Shown piece after piece: positions 52,865-64,000 of a DNA stretch of 64,000 bases. Below the pieces are notes generated by a model that was given only the letters and a program-made list of their open reading frames with translations, had not been told where the DNA came from and did no database searches. The position numbers were made by a program, and so were the translations under genes. The DNA lies in NCBI GenBank assembly GCA_003344405.1, contig NOWV01000063.1, positions 124,001 to 188,000 of the forward strand, given 5' to 3'. Source of the stretch: Trichoplax sp. H2. Taxonomy: Eukaryota > Placozoa > Uniplacotomia > Trichoplacea. Each line of letters begins with the position of its first letter. The stretch's first letter is position 1.

Positions 52865-53887
52865 TCAATACTTTGTATCTTCTAGTATTGATATCATTTT
52901 TAGCCACAATTCCTTATTCTTGTACAAGCTGCAGTCACTCAGACGTTCAAAATAATAATTAAATATGTCAAAATTGCATGTAGTAATAATATTAGATCCG
53001 ATGGTAGGAACAGAAAGCTTATTTAATACGGTAACAAGAATAGCCCATTCGTCATCAGTGATGCCGAAGGACGAACGAGCCTCCAAAAATTGCTTTTTAA
53101 GCATGCTTGCTTCATCCACCCTACCAAGGCATTCATTCGTAGCTAGGTTGTCTAGAAATTCTCGAATGTCCCTAAATACTGTAGTAATGCGACAGTTTTG
53201 GAACAATTATTTATACAATAGCTTCATATCGATTATTTAGTAAAAACCGGTCAATCTCTAAGTGAATTTATCAATATTGCTACCATGAGAATAACCATCC
53301 AATACATACGTAGAGTATAATTGCAATAACAAGATTAATATGTCAGTATAACGGAATATCTGTAATGCAAATCAATACATAATAATTACTGTATAAAATC
53401 TAGTCGGCTGTAGGTCTTCTATGCTACTAGAGAAGTTTATCCTATGCTGTAGATAGTAAGTAAAATGTATGATAAGCTTTGCATTTTGTCAAGATAGATC
53501 ACGTAAAGTACCCCTGCAACATTTAATGTACCGCAAGTGTTAACACATTAACAATATTAAGAATCATATCGGTTGAGACTTAAAATTGTAGACTAAGCTA
53601 TGATTGATTAAATTTATCATCACTACGAAGCGTGAGAGCATATATAAGAGAGTGTATTCTATAATGATTGCATCGCATTGCTGAAATGAACTATAAAACA
53701 ATATCAAATTTCTATAAGGTTTTGTATTACCTCTTAAGTTGTAAGAAACTTTCCGGACCAAAATATTCGATATACGATAAACATAACCGGCTACATAATT
53801 TATAAAGTCTTGTTCAGCAAAATGGCACTGAAGCTTTTCAGTAGGAGAGAGCTCAAACCAGGCGGCATTTAGACGTGACATCCTCAT
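52865..53887 (-). CDS. Unknown two-exon protein (156 aa)
   Basis: Two minus-strand open frames join in phase: exon 1 53731-53887 (ends at a GTAATA donor) and exon 2 52865-53178 (after a CTACAG acceptor). The product begins MRMSRLNAAWFELSPTEKLQ and includes DFINYVAGYVYRISNILVRK at the end of exon 1. Exon 2 is mostly helical-looking (FRDIREFLDNLATNECLG; GITDDEWAILVTVLNKL). The stretch YVAGYVYR loosely recalls the YIAGYVxRK motif near the end of some P/THAP-type transposases, so a captured or decayed transposase fragment is possible. I do not recognise a family with confidence and give no function. Further exons upstream cannot be excluded. Confidence 0.45.
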
Positions 53888-55810
53888 GGAGAAAATTAAC
53901 CGTCAATCAATATTTCACTGGCGTTCCTTGAATCAGCTATCAATGCAATAAAAAGAAGTAGCACTTTTAACAACATGTGCTGTATCGATTGAGTATGTTA
54001 CAATTGGTTATCGTTTAGCATTCGTGGACAATCGAATGGGGAATCTTTATAATAAGTAGTTTTGCTTGATTAAGTAGATGACAACCATACAACGCTTAGG
54101 CAATTACAGTGGCCACATTTAATCCATCAGTTTTATCTACAGTACAGTATAACATGACATGGATATATCGATAAATATATCATAGCAACTATGGCACCTT
54201 GTACAGGGCAGTTTTAAGCCATTACAGCCGGGATTAGTGGTGTAAATTAAATTATTAAGTCTATAAGATGACATACTATACTCTACACTTGTGGTATACG
54301 AGTATAATAACTGCTATGTGCTACCATTTAAGTAAGAGACAATTGACTAATTAGGTAAGATTTTCTCATCGCGTCGTACAGCAATGCAGTAGTTCGCTAT
54401 GAAGCACAGCAAAAGTCTTGTTGCTATCTACGCTGTAGAGTACAGCAGTTCATCACAGGTAGTAGCTAGTTCTGATAGAAAATAGCGTAAAAGAATACAA
54501 CGATTGTAGAATTGCTACCGTAATTGTTCAGTTCTCAGTTAGAGCAACAACAAAGGCCAATGTCTGTTTTATAAGAACACTTGCTATCCTAGAAAAGGTT
54601 ACCAACTATCCACGATCGTTGTAAAGAAGATGCCCTACAGCACAATAATTTTGCAAGTAAGAGCGTATCGCTCTAGACTTTCAGCCTACTGTTGAAGTAC
54701 AGTAGAAAAAGTAACTAAAAAAAGGGAATTGGAATAAGGACGGTAAAATGCATCTGTTATTGTCTACCATAATGATCGTTCACCAATCCCTTGTAATCCG
54801 GAGTTGGAATCCACTCTTTACTACAGTAATACTCAGCTGCTTGCCATCCGCTTTTTATAACTGGAAATACATTCTACCTATCGTGTTCCTCAGCTTTATC
54901 ACATCCTTAGCAACGATCGAGCAAATTCATGCCATGCTTGTCTATCCTGAAGTCTACTAATATTGCGGGTTAAATAGAATTGATCGACGAGCACTAACCT
55001 TGATTTACACTTTTCTAGTTTTCGCAATGTTCACGCCAAGGTCGTTTATACCGCTTACTATTGATCGTCTACTCTATTTATATACTGGATACTCTTATAT
55101 CTTCTGGATTGAGTACGGTAGCATAAGAAGAATTTGCCTTTTAGGTGCCTTTAAAAGAGAGCTTACCTAATTATCATATGTAAAGGAAGTATACCGTGCA
55201 CTTGGACAGTACTGTAAGCTGTCTGCTTTATATAGGCGATGTTTTAGGAAGTCAGGTAGTGTATGGAATCTGCATCGTTTTTGTCTCTCCAGGCTCAAAG
55301 TTTATTTATTGACTTACTTATAGAAAAAGAAACCTTGTTATTAAATGTTTGCAAAGTGTCGACTGTCAGTCTGTTATCCAGACTTATTTTAATTATTGCT
55401 TTATTGTTCCTTGTTACTGGAGAAAAGTAGAGGTCAACTTTTTAGCTAGTATGCTTGCATAGCCATCATGGACTCCTCGATACACCCTATCCACTAGTAT
55501 CCAGAAGTCCATAGCATAACACTGACAGAATCATAGGACAATTTTGCTCCTGTCCTTTTCTTTTACAAGTCACTAGTTTTGCACAGGCCATAACCAGGAC
55601 AAACTGATATATTGATGTTGTTTGTCTTTTATTAGCTCTATCATGTTGTGTGCCATTGATTGTATTTTCTATTACCTATCTAGTCAATAGCGTTGATAGT
55701 TTGAGAATATTGGACCGGCCTTCTGAGCAAAATACAGTAATTGAGTTGTGTCTTGAGAAAACTAAATTTTGATTGGGGCTGAGTTTCAAGTGCGACTTTC
55801 GAGGATATAC
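53888..55810. other. Intergenic region, no supported gene
   Basis: An ATG frame at 54748-54960 would encode a 70-aa hydrophobic peptide (MHLLLSTIMIVHQSLVIRSW...), but I see no splice partner or family and leave it unannotated. The words ACAGTACAGTA and TACAGCAG are scattered through 54130-54700. No tandem array seen. Confidence 0.45.
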
Positions 55811-56175
55811 AGCACACAAGTCGTGATTATACAGCATTGCATACTGTCATTATAATCTTCATTTCTACCTTTCCTATCCAGTTTGATGATGAAATGACTT
55901 CCTGCTCAGTTTTGGGGAAAGTATCTGCATCTGGCCATGTTGCTGAGTCTGCACGTCCGTCTATCCGCGATGCCTCTAAGTACAGTACAGTACTGCACAG
56001 GTTTCTTAGTTCTGACACTAGTGTACAGTATATACACAAGTGTGCTGTATTATGCAGTACCTTACTGGAGTGTGCCAGCGGCCTTGACGACTCTGCGTCA
56101 GTAGACTGTGCGCAGAACAGTGTGCGCAGAAGTCGATCCTATTGGATGACGTAGCAGCACAGCAAATCCAAAGCC
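55811..56175. repeat. 365-base direct repeat, copy A
   Basis: Nearly identical to 56658-57021, both starting AGCACACAAGTCGTGATTAT and ending AATCCAAAGCC. Small differences include a 4-base insertion (AAATAAATGAC against AAATGAC) and one fewer TACAG unit in copy B. It contains a GTAC-rich core. Copy A runs directly into the assembly gap. Confidence 0.95.
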
Positions 56176-56195
56176 NNNNNNNNNNNNNNNNNNNN
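56176..56195. other. Assembly gap (20 N)
   Basis: Run of 20 undetermined bases, starting at the exact end of direct-repeat copy A. The true gap size may differ. Confidence 0.99.
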
Positions 56196-56657
56196 AAAAA
56201 TAGATATTCTTGTGCTGCTAGATTTAGGTGACTGGTAACTACTATATTAGAAAGTGTTATTCACTAATATAGCTGTTAACTAATTATGGTACAGGACGTT
56301 ATACGACTTGAAATACTAAGATTGTAAAGATGCCCAATGCCTTACGGTGTTGGACATTAATGGTAAAGTAATAATATTGTAAGCAGTTTGATTAATACTG
56401 TAAAATGTAGTGATGATTCATGTCTGATTGTAGACGATGTTATTGCCTTAAATAGATTCAGAGAAAAGTATATAAAGTGTACAAATCTGAGCGTAAAGGA
56501 AAAAAGATTTGATATCTAATTGAGCTCAGATTACTTTAGACTAGATTCTTGTGAGTAATTAATTATTGCTGTACTATTCTTTAGAACCTTGTAATAAAAA
56601 GCTTTTATAGTACTGGATTCCTCTGTGGACTAAAATTACTGTGGAAACGATATTACA

Positions 56658-57021
56658 AGCACACAAGTCGTGATTATACAGCATTGCATACTGTCATTAT
56701 AATCTTCATTTCTACCTTTCCTATCCAGTTTGATGATGAAATAAATGACTTCCTGCTCAGTTTTGGGGAAGTTATCTGCATCTGGCCATGTTGCTGAGTC
56801 TGCACGTCCGTCTATCCGCGATGCCTCTAAGTACAGTACTGCACAGGTTTCTTAGTTCTGACACTACTGTACAGTATAGACACAAGTGTGCTGTACTATA
56901 CAGTACCTTACTGGAGTGTGCCAGCGGCCATGACGACTCTGCGTCAGCAGACTGTGCGCAGAACAGTCTGCGCAGAAGTCGATCATGTTGGATGACGTAG
57001 CAGCACAGCAAATCCAAAGCC
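56658..57021. repeat. 365-base direct repeat, copy B
   Basis: Second copy of the repeat, ending 43 bases upstream of the proposed ZFYVE26 start. If real it includes the proximal promoter of ZFYVE26, which makes copy A a likely haplotype duplicate or a true promoter duplication. Confidence 0.95.
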
Positions 57022-57064
57022 CAAACCTCCATCTTGATATGAAAGATTGAACGTCCTCAAGGAC

Positions 57065-60000
57065 ATGCAAAGATATCTTGGTAAAATTGGCCAATTAAAG
57101 GTTATTACAACTATGTCCAAGGAAGAATCTTTGAAATCAGAATGGAATTCTTCTATGCAACATTTATTCACTGTAAAAGAATCGATTCCATCCCTATTAC
57201 ATCAATTTCTATGTAATAATATTACACTACGTCAATGGCAACTGGTTCGTTGTTGTTTTAAAACATTGATGCTAACATGGCCAAATTATATGCAACAGCA
57301 TCCAGAATTAAAGCAAATTTTACTTTGGTTGATCAATGGATCTTCTTCAATTCGGTTGGAATGATGTAGCAATATAGAATTGTATTTCAATATACAGTGT
57401 GCAATAGATTGATCGTACATACAAATGAAAATTTTGCAAAGACGAGTAGCTACGCTTTTGATGGTTTGAAAAAATAGCCAAAAAAATCAAAATTCCTTAA
57501 TTAAAGTTGGGTCGAGTAAAGTAGTCAGATTGTACAACAAGGATGCAGTGATTTGATACCTGTGTCATTTTTTTGGATACAACATTATAACTTATTACAA
57601 CCTTAACCAAGCTTGTGTTTAGTAAAGTAGTCAGTTTGTACAATAAAGAAGCAGTGATTGATACCTGTATCGTTTTTTTTTAGATACAACATTACAGTAG
57701 AACTCATTGCAACCTTAATAATGTTGTGTTTAGTAAAGTGGTCAGTTTATACAACAAGGATACAGTAATCAATCTTGTATAGTTTATTACACAAGATTAT
57801 AACTTATTGCAACCTTAACAATGTTGTGTTCAGGTAAAGTTTTCAGTTTGTAGAACTAGCATGTAGTAATTGATATCGGTGTAGTTTATTATACAAAATT
57901 TCAACTCATTGCAACCTTAACCATGCAATTACTTGGTAACGTAGGAATAACATCGATTTACAATGCCCTTCTTGGATGTTCTACCAAGAATTTGGCGATT
58001 TTTTCAAAGAGGTACAGTATTACTACGTGTCTGTTTGAAAATGATACTCGTACCTTAGCTTGGTTTGCAGTCCTAAATCTAGTATATACAGCTATCTTGA
58101 TATTTCATAAGAACCGTAGGAGAAATTATCTCATGCCAGGGAAATACTACGTTTACTTTATTTTAAATTATGTAAGCATTGCATTTATTACAACGTGTTT
58201 AAATGTATTATATTTCTTTTCTATTGCATTTTGCAATACGAATTAAAAATGGAAAGGGGGAGCTACCGAATAATATTGAAAAAAACATCGATTTCAAAAT
58301 AGTCTTACAGGAAATCACCAAAGTAACAAGTAGCGATAAATTCGATGTGATAAAGGTAAATACATAGCTATTATTACCAACAATTGAAGCTTGCTACTAA
58401 TACAGTGGCTTATGCGCATAGACAGATTCTTGAATTTTAATGCAACTACTTCTGTTAGTGCAAATGGCAATATTTACATCTATTGCATACTACACCCTTG
58501 TCTTTCAGTAAAAGGAACCTGTGTTCTGTGATATTTTGGTGACGCACAGTAATCTTTCATTCTACATTTTGTGTTCAAAACGATAATATGTACCGCCACA
58601 TTCGAATATTATACTGTACTGCAACGCAAGTGAAAGCGCTATAACGTAATCTTTAAAGCCATTTTACTACATAATATATTAAACTCGTAACTACCACAAC
58701 CTTTCATTAATAACAAAAATGGCTAAATGCATGTCCGTACAAAATAAATAAATTGACGTACTGTGGGCACATAAAGATATCTTTCATCGATAGGCTAACT
58801 TATTTTGTTCATTGTGTCATGTTATGTAGCAACTACATGATTATTATCAAGCGAATGAAAGAGATACTTTGGATCCAGCCAGTATGGATTTCTTAAGAAA
58901 TTTATTAGTATCAGATCGTACATTTTTAGCACATCATGCTATCCAACATTTGATTAATATCACAACTAATGACGAACCTTTATGGTGGCTGTACATTGAC
59001 TGTATACAAGATATTATTAGGAGCATAAAGAAAGCTGGACGATCAATTGACATTGATCAAAACTATAGTCATAAATTATATACCTTGTTATCCTTGCTTA
59101 GACCACCTAGTTCCATCGTTTCTCAATTACCACTTGATGAAATATTAACTGAACTAATGAAGATGACAACAATCAGATTGTCAACAGATAGTAAACCGGT
59201 GTTAGATATTAAACAATTATATGCTTCAATGGTTGATGATTATAAATACATGTCGCCTATTTTACAATCTAAAGAAAATAAGGAATATTTTAAGGAAGAT
59301 TACTCAAATATATTAATTAGCGATGAAAGATTATTTGCTCCATTCGATTGCTTACTACCTGAAGATAGAAAGACTTTATGGAAAGCTTTCTTTTTTATGT
59401 GTTTATCATCGAAGCATCATATATTTGAGAAAGTTTTGGTAAGATATTAATTTCATAATTTAAATATAATAAGTTTACGATACTGTATTGCGTACATTAA
59501 ATTCGTATAAAACATAATATTCAGCATTTCAGAAAAATTTTAGTTAACGTAATCCAGTAGAAGAATACCTTTTGTAAGTGTTTTTGTTTTGCTAGGAATG
59601 TGGTTGTGCCTTTGTTCGTAAAGGGAACTTTAATCAGCTTAGACAGATCTTCAACAATTCAGAATTTAAGCCTTTAAAACTGTTGATGATTTTGATCGGT
59701 TGGGACATCTGTATTGATTTCAGCGAGAAACAGAATCTTCTCGATGCTTTATGGACAGAAGCGGTACAGGATCATTTTATTACATTTCTTTGTCAGTAGA
59801 AACTAAAATTTGAAATAAAGTAAATAATATTATTTTATAAATTCACCATTTAGGATATCACAGAATTGTGTCAACCACTGCTAACTGTAGCATGTAAGAA
59901 ACTTGTTTACAACGTTAAATTTGTACGTTGGTGTATGGACAACACAAAGTATGTTGGTTATGATTTTGAAATTATGTTCATTTTTTTATTGCATGAGAAA

Positions 60001-63000
60001 TTTTACCTCTCTTAACTTTAATATACCTATTCATGATCTTGTATAGACCAGCTTCGCAGTTGGCAACAATGCTAGATGGTTATCATCACAGAGCTGCTGA
60101 GTTACTTCGTTCTTTAGATACGCATTCAGCTTTATATACCTTGCATCAATTTACCGATTTAACTCAAATCGATGAAGAAAGCGTCGTCAAAATATTGAGT
60201 GAAAATTCTAAAAATTTACAAGCAAAAAGTGATGATAATACAGTTAATAGCGATATAGTAACGTATCAATGTTATCTAGCGCTTAGAAATATTATGCAAG
60301 CAATACGAAATCAGATGCGTTTTGAAGACAACAATGTTGATACTCCACTGAAAAATCAAGAACATCAAGAAACAAATGCAAACAACTACGATCACCGTGT
60401 AACCAAATATTTAATAAAAAGCAAAGATGTAATAGCACAAATTCATCCATTAAGCTTTCGATTAGAAGTACTAGAGAATATATTTGCGTTATTATTTCTT
60501 ACTCATGAAGATGTACGTAGTAAGAAACAACAAAAATATGAAGACAGTGATGCTCTGCCTGCCGATGATGTGACCGTCGATGACGAAAATTACAATCGAA
60601 ATTTGTGCAGTAGTATGGACAGCCTTGAAAGTGCCCCTGAAACTACGCCTATTAAACTACGATTTCGAAGAAGTACAGATGCCTCAGATCGAGTCCTAGC
60701 CTCTACCCCTAGTAAAACTTCGACTGATACAAGGGGATCTCATGTCAAAAGAATTAATTTTTTTGCTCAGGAAGCGCTTCAAGAAGAAATCTGTCGTGAA
60801 AGTCCAAAAAGTAGCGATTCTTCCAATAGTATTATCTCAAAAGAAGAAAATAATAATAGATCAGGTTTCATTTGTAATAAAAATATAGCAGCAAATCTAT
60901 TGACTCTTGTCAAAGATTGCCTATTCGAAATAGAAATGGACATAACCCATTTTGCAACAACATCAACAAATAAAAATGAGCAAAAAACAGTATCAGCTAA
61001 AGAGACAGATAACGTTAACTTTAAACAACGTATTAGTCGTTTAAAGACTTTTGTCAACGAAGCAAAGTGGAGGTTACAACTTGTTTCAAGCAATTTAGAC
61101 TTACCAACGAAAGGTAGTTCTTTAAAATCGGACGATTGGCTTAGTGACGATGATATCGATAACTTCTACTACGATTATAGTAGTGATAATGAAGACATAG
61201 AAGTACTGGAAGAAGTAAAACCGGACAATTCTAAAGAGGTAACACCAGAAGGAGATAGTGCATCATCACAAAGATATGATGAAAGTGATAACGTGGTGGT
61301 TGGGAGTTCCACTGGACAATCGGCTACCTCAAAACCAAAGAAAAAACTAATAAATAAAAAAAGAAAAAGATCATCTAATAGTGGAAGTGGCTTAGCATTT
61401 ATGAGGTGTTTCAATAGGCAAAGTGAAACAAGTATAATAAATCGTATGCTTTCACCACCAGATGTACTCATCTTTTCATGTTTGCGTCAGAATAGTTATG
61501 ATAGAGCACTCAATGTTATAGGATTACTCAAACTAGAAGATTCAGATATTGGTGCATTAGCGCAATATGCGTTAATGTATAAAAAATGCGTAGTAGCTTT
61601 AGATAATACTAAAATCTCATCGTCAACTGCTTCCTCCATTGGAACCATTACAAAAGATAGTAATGATAGCTTATCATCTTTTCGTGCTATTGCTGCAGCC
61701 GCTGCTAGCAATGTCCAAGAGCAATCGGTATCTGGTGTTATTGATCCTATTATTGCTTCTCCAAAATTGATTAAATCCATGAATGCATTAGGTATAGATT
61801 TCGAAGAGTTGAGAACCTCATCTGCGTTTTCACGGTATTTGCTATACAGTAGTACTGGAGTACTAACGATAATCGATCTTCTGTGTACAACGAACAGAAT
61901 TAATACTTCTAAAAATTTATTATCTATGTACCGAAATAGAGTAGCTAAAAATCAAGTAGACTCTTCACAGAATACGTTAGCACCTTGCTTTGGTCAGGGG
62001 CCATTGCTGGGGCCCGTTTTATTTATGGAAGGCATATCAACATTATTGGAATATCTGTTGGAAGTGTATAATACAGAAGACTCTTATCGTCATTTCTTAT
62101 CTAGCTTAGGCCCATTAAATACAAACCAGTACAAGAAGGCAGATATCAACGCTGAAGAGCAACAAACAGCATTCAACACATTATTAACTTTGGTACATCC
62201 CGTTACTGATGATGATAGTATAAATCACAAAGAATCAAAAAATGATACCATGGGTGGAGATTCATTGGATTCAAATGGACAATCTAACGAAAGTAACTTA
62301 GCCAAAATTATCGATAAGGCTATGTTAAAGCTATGTGACACTGTCAGCGAATTCGTAAGAACTAATGAAAGTCTATTTGATAAAGAGTTAGAAACCGAAA
62401 TCTTATATCTAAACACATTATTTGATCACATATCATTATTTGGAAATCTTTATAGAAAGTACATTAAACCACATCAAATTGATGACAGTGATTCCTCAAA
62501 GTTACCTCACCCTTTTATAGTTCTTAACGAAGGTCCGACCTCAATTTTAGGTAATCTAATGTTCGAGTTACACGTATCTCCATACCAATTGCAACAGGTA
62601 GCGTCGCAACTAAAACTAGATTTGGTGAGAGTTATTGTACAAGGGTGTTGTCCTAAAGTGCCTAATATACCAGATCTTGTAATGTCCGAATATACTTTGC
62701 CTAAGCTAACTACATTAAACGAGTGTGAAGATGCTAAACGCCATAACCAACCTAGACATCCTCTAGATGTTTCTTACGATTTGGTGGCGCAATTAATATC
62801 TGTTTTTGCATGTGTTACTGATGGAGGAAAAACTATGGATGTTAACGATTTGCTAAAATCTGGCCAAACTAAAGAATTTCAGCAACTGTTACAATCAGCT
62901 CAAGAATTATCATACATTGATTTGGATTTATTGGAATCTGATGTAGAAAGAATCTGTTTCTTTACAAACGTCCTAAACGTTATGATAGCTCATGCGACTA

Positions 63001-64000
63001 TCATTAACTGCCAAAACGATATCAATAATAAAACTATTGGCGTAAATAAGAGCGCAACAAAGCTACTGAGTGATTCTTTAATTCTTTCGCACCAACAATT
63101 TGTTTCGTGTCAATTGGGTTTCTTGCAACATATTTCATATAGAATTGGACAAATGGGCAAATTAAGTGCCTTAGATTTATACTTTAGAATCTTAAGGCAT
63201 GGTCTATCTACTCCTAAGCGCTATTTACCAGTTTTAGATGATATTTATTACAGTCATTCTGATGACAACATGTGGTTGAGGTATGCACCATCTCCTGAGC
63301 CAAGACTGATGTTTCTTGTTAATTTTGGCCATGCATCATCTCCTCCCTTGCAGTTCCTTAAACCAAATGATCTTGAAAGCCAACTTTCGTCGGCAACAAT
63401 GGAATACTTAACCAATAATGTCACAATTAACGTTGAAGAGAACGAGGTTGTTATTCCAGAACTTTTGGAATGGTACAAACAAGATTTTTCAAGTCTCCAC
63501 GTGGGATCTATCGAAGAGTTAGATAATCGTCAATTACCTCTGACTAGAGTTGCCTCGGACTCTGATATCGCTTATTTATATTCGATAAAATCATTCTTAA
63601 CCGAAAAAGCTGCAGATCGATTAGAGCTGGTGTTAAGAGAATGTGAACTACAACAGAAAGTACGATCGCAGACGAACTTTAAAGCAAATAGCGGTCATGC
63701 ACAAGCTCGTGACGGACGAAGCAACTTAGATGAAATAACTGGAACGGCGTTTCGTAATAAGTCTTCACTAAAGAATACACCTTTAAAGCTCGTTGTTCAA
63801 CCATATTCTTGGGTGATTGGCTATCAAATTAATCCGCAATATTTTAATTTAGCTGCTACTCATTCACCTACTAAGCGTAGGAGTTCATCAAAGAGTTTCC
63901 CTTTAACAGTTGATGAAAAGCACTCTAATGAGACGGCCTACAGCAAGTTTGGATTTACGACAGAAACTTTAAAATATCTTGGAGAACATTCTGAATTAAT
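57065..64000 (+). CDS. ZFYVE26: Spastizin-type protein ZFYVE26, 5' part
   Basis: Large endosome/lysosome-associated protein (SPG15; autophagic lysosome reformation, partner of spatacsin and AP-5). Exons: 57065-57354, 58018-58171, 58257-58355, 58830-59438, 59596-59763, 59854-59948, and a very long exon 60047-64000 that leaves the window open; about 1789 codons seen. Family matches in order: ITLRQWQLVRCCFKTL, RTLAWFAVL, GELPNNIEKN, KALKLL-like FKPLKLLMILIGWDI, HSALYTLHQFTDL, FRLEVLENIFALLFLT, MLSPPDVLIFSCLRQNSYDR, IAAAAASNV, and VRVIVQGCC. Between about 62900 and 63500 lies a DUF547-like segment (FFTNVLNVMIAHATI; SPEPRLMFLVNFGHASSPPL; IPELLEWYKQDF). The C-terminal FYVE finger would lie beyond the window. 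ATG 57065 is the first in-frame methionine; the next lies 16 codons on. Confidence 0.88.
57515..57925. repeat. Four-copy minisatellite in ZFYVE26 intron 1
   Basis: Diverged units begin at about 57515, 57621, 57732 and 57832, with periods of roughly 94-111 bases. Shared pieces are AGTAAAGT(A/G)GTCAGTTTGTACAA, CAGTGATTGATACC, TATACAA(C/G)ATT and CTCATTGCAACCTTAA. The last unit runs to the ATG of a chance open frame that includes exon 2. Confidence 0.85.

Noticed and set aside
52965-53240. Plus-strand ORF of 91 aa
   Set aside because: Antisense shadow of exon 2 of the minus-strand unknown gene, whose two exons join in phase.
54748-54960. 70-aa hydrophobic ORF
   Set aside because: ATG start and hydrophobic segments, but AT-rich DNA often gives such frames; no splice signals, family or repeat of the motif.
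55827-57171. Several ORFs of 62-105 aa on both strands in the 365-base repeats
   Set aside because: They lie in repeat copies, appear on both strands and have no family. The minus ones beyond 56983 overlap the real ZFYVE26 first exon.
57861-58246. A single long exon for ORF 57923-58246 (107 aa)
   Set aside because: Its first part lies in the minisatellite, and its last part reads through a GTAAGC donor. Splicing 57354 to 58018 and 58171 to 58257 gives ZFYVE26 homology on both sides.
60779-63478. Minus-strand ORFs of 63-104 aa
   Set aside because: All are shadows of the long ZFYVE26 exon on the plus strand.
1-64000. CRISPR arrays, bacterial operons, prophage or integrated virus
   Set aside because: No regularly spaced identical repeats with unique spacers, no Shine-Dalgarno-led gene runs and no viral proteins. 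All confident multi-domain genes are animal-type; only the SLC35G-like gene lacks introns.

Overview
The window is from a eukaryotic nuclear genome with AT-rich sequence, short spliceosomal introns (tens to a few hundred bases, GT-AG, plain to see at almost every junction) and typical animal genes: a kinesin-14 of the KIF25 type, TAF8, an MEPCE/Bin3-type RNA methyltransferase, two Dicer genes, two SRCR-MAM receptors, an SLC35G-type transporter and ZFYVE26 (spastizin). Compact genes, SRCR/MAM receptors and more than one metazoan-type Dicer suggest an early-branching animal. A placozoan (Trichoplax/Hoilungia type) is my best guess, but that is inference. There is one 20-base assembly gap (56176-56195). 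All exon models below were built by hand from splice signals and reading phase, and the phases add up in every multi-exon gene.

Layout. 1-10631: no gene I can support. 10632-14808 (-): KIF25-like kinesin, divergent from TAF8 (16027-18119, +), with an inverted-repeat, GTACTGTAC-rich island between them. 18163-18393 (-): possible small gene. 21179-24867 (+): Dicer-A, which has platform, PAZ, two intact RNase III domains and a poor dsRBD, but no helicase. 25261-27183 (-): MEPCE-like. 27.2-30.4 kb: another GTAC-rich island and two small tandem duplications. 30487-33670 and 35764-39071 (+): two related single-pass receptors, the second with LRR caps and a PPxY tail. 39-43.4 kb: empty. 43406-44722: two small similar upstream ORFs, then a one-exon SLC35G/EamA transporter. 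45730-46278: four tandem hairpin units. 46694-52114 (+): Dicer-B, full Dicer architecture but with a ruined helicase and a broken RNase IIIb. 52865-53887 (-): unknown two-exon gene. 55.8-57.0 kb: a 365-base direct repeat around the gap. 57065-64000 (+): 5' three-fifths or so of ZFYVE26, running off the window.

The most striking content is the Dicer pair within about 31 kb. Dicer-A keeps all eight RNase III metal ligands but has no helicase or DUF283. Dicer-B keeps the helicase fold, DUF283, platform, PAZ and dsRBD but has lost the ATPase motifs I, II, V and VI and two of the four ligands of RNase IIIb, so it should cut at most one strand. An array of four hairpins, with a G:C to G:U to A:U series in one stem position, lies about 400 bases upstream of Dicer-B. 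Whether these elements work together is unknown; the sequence supports each one separately.
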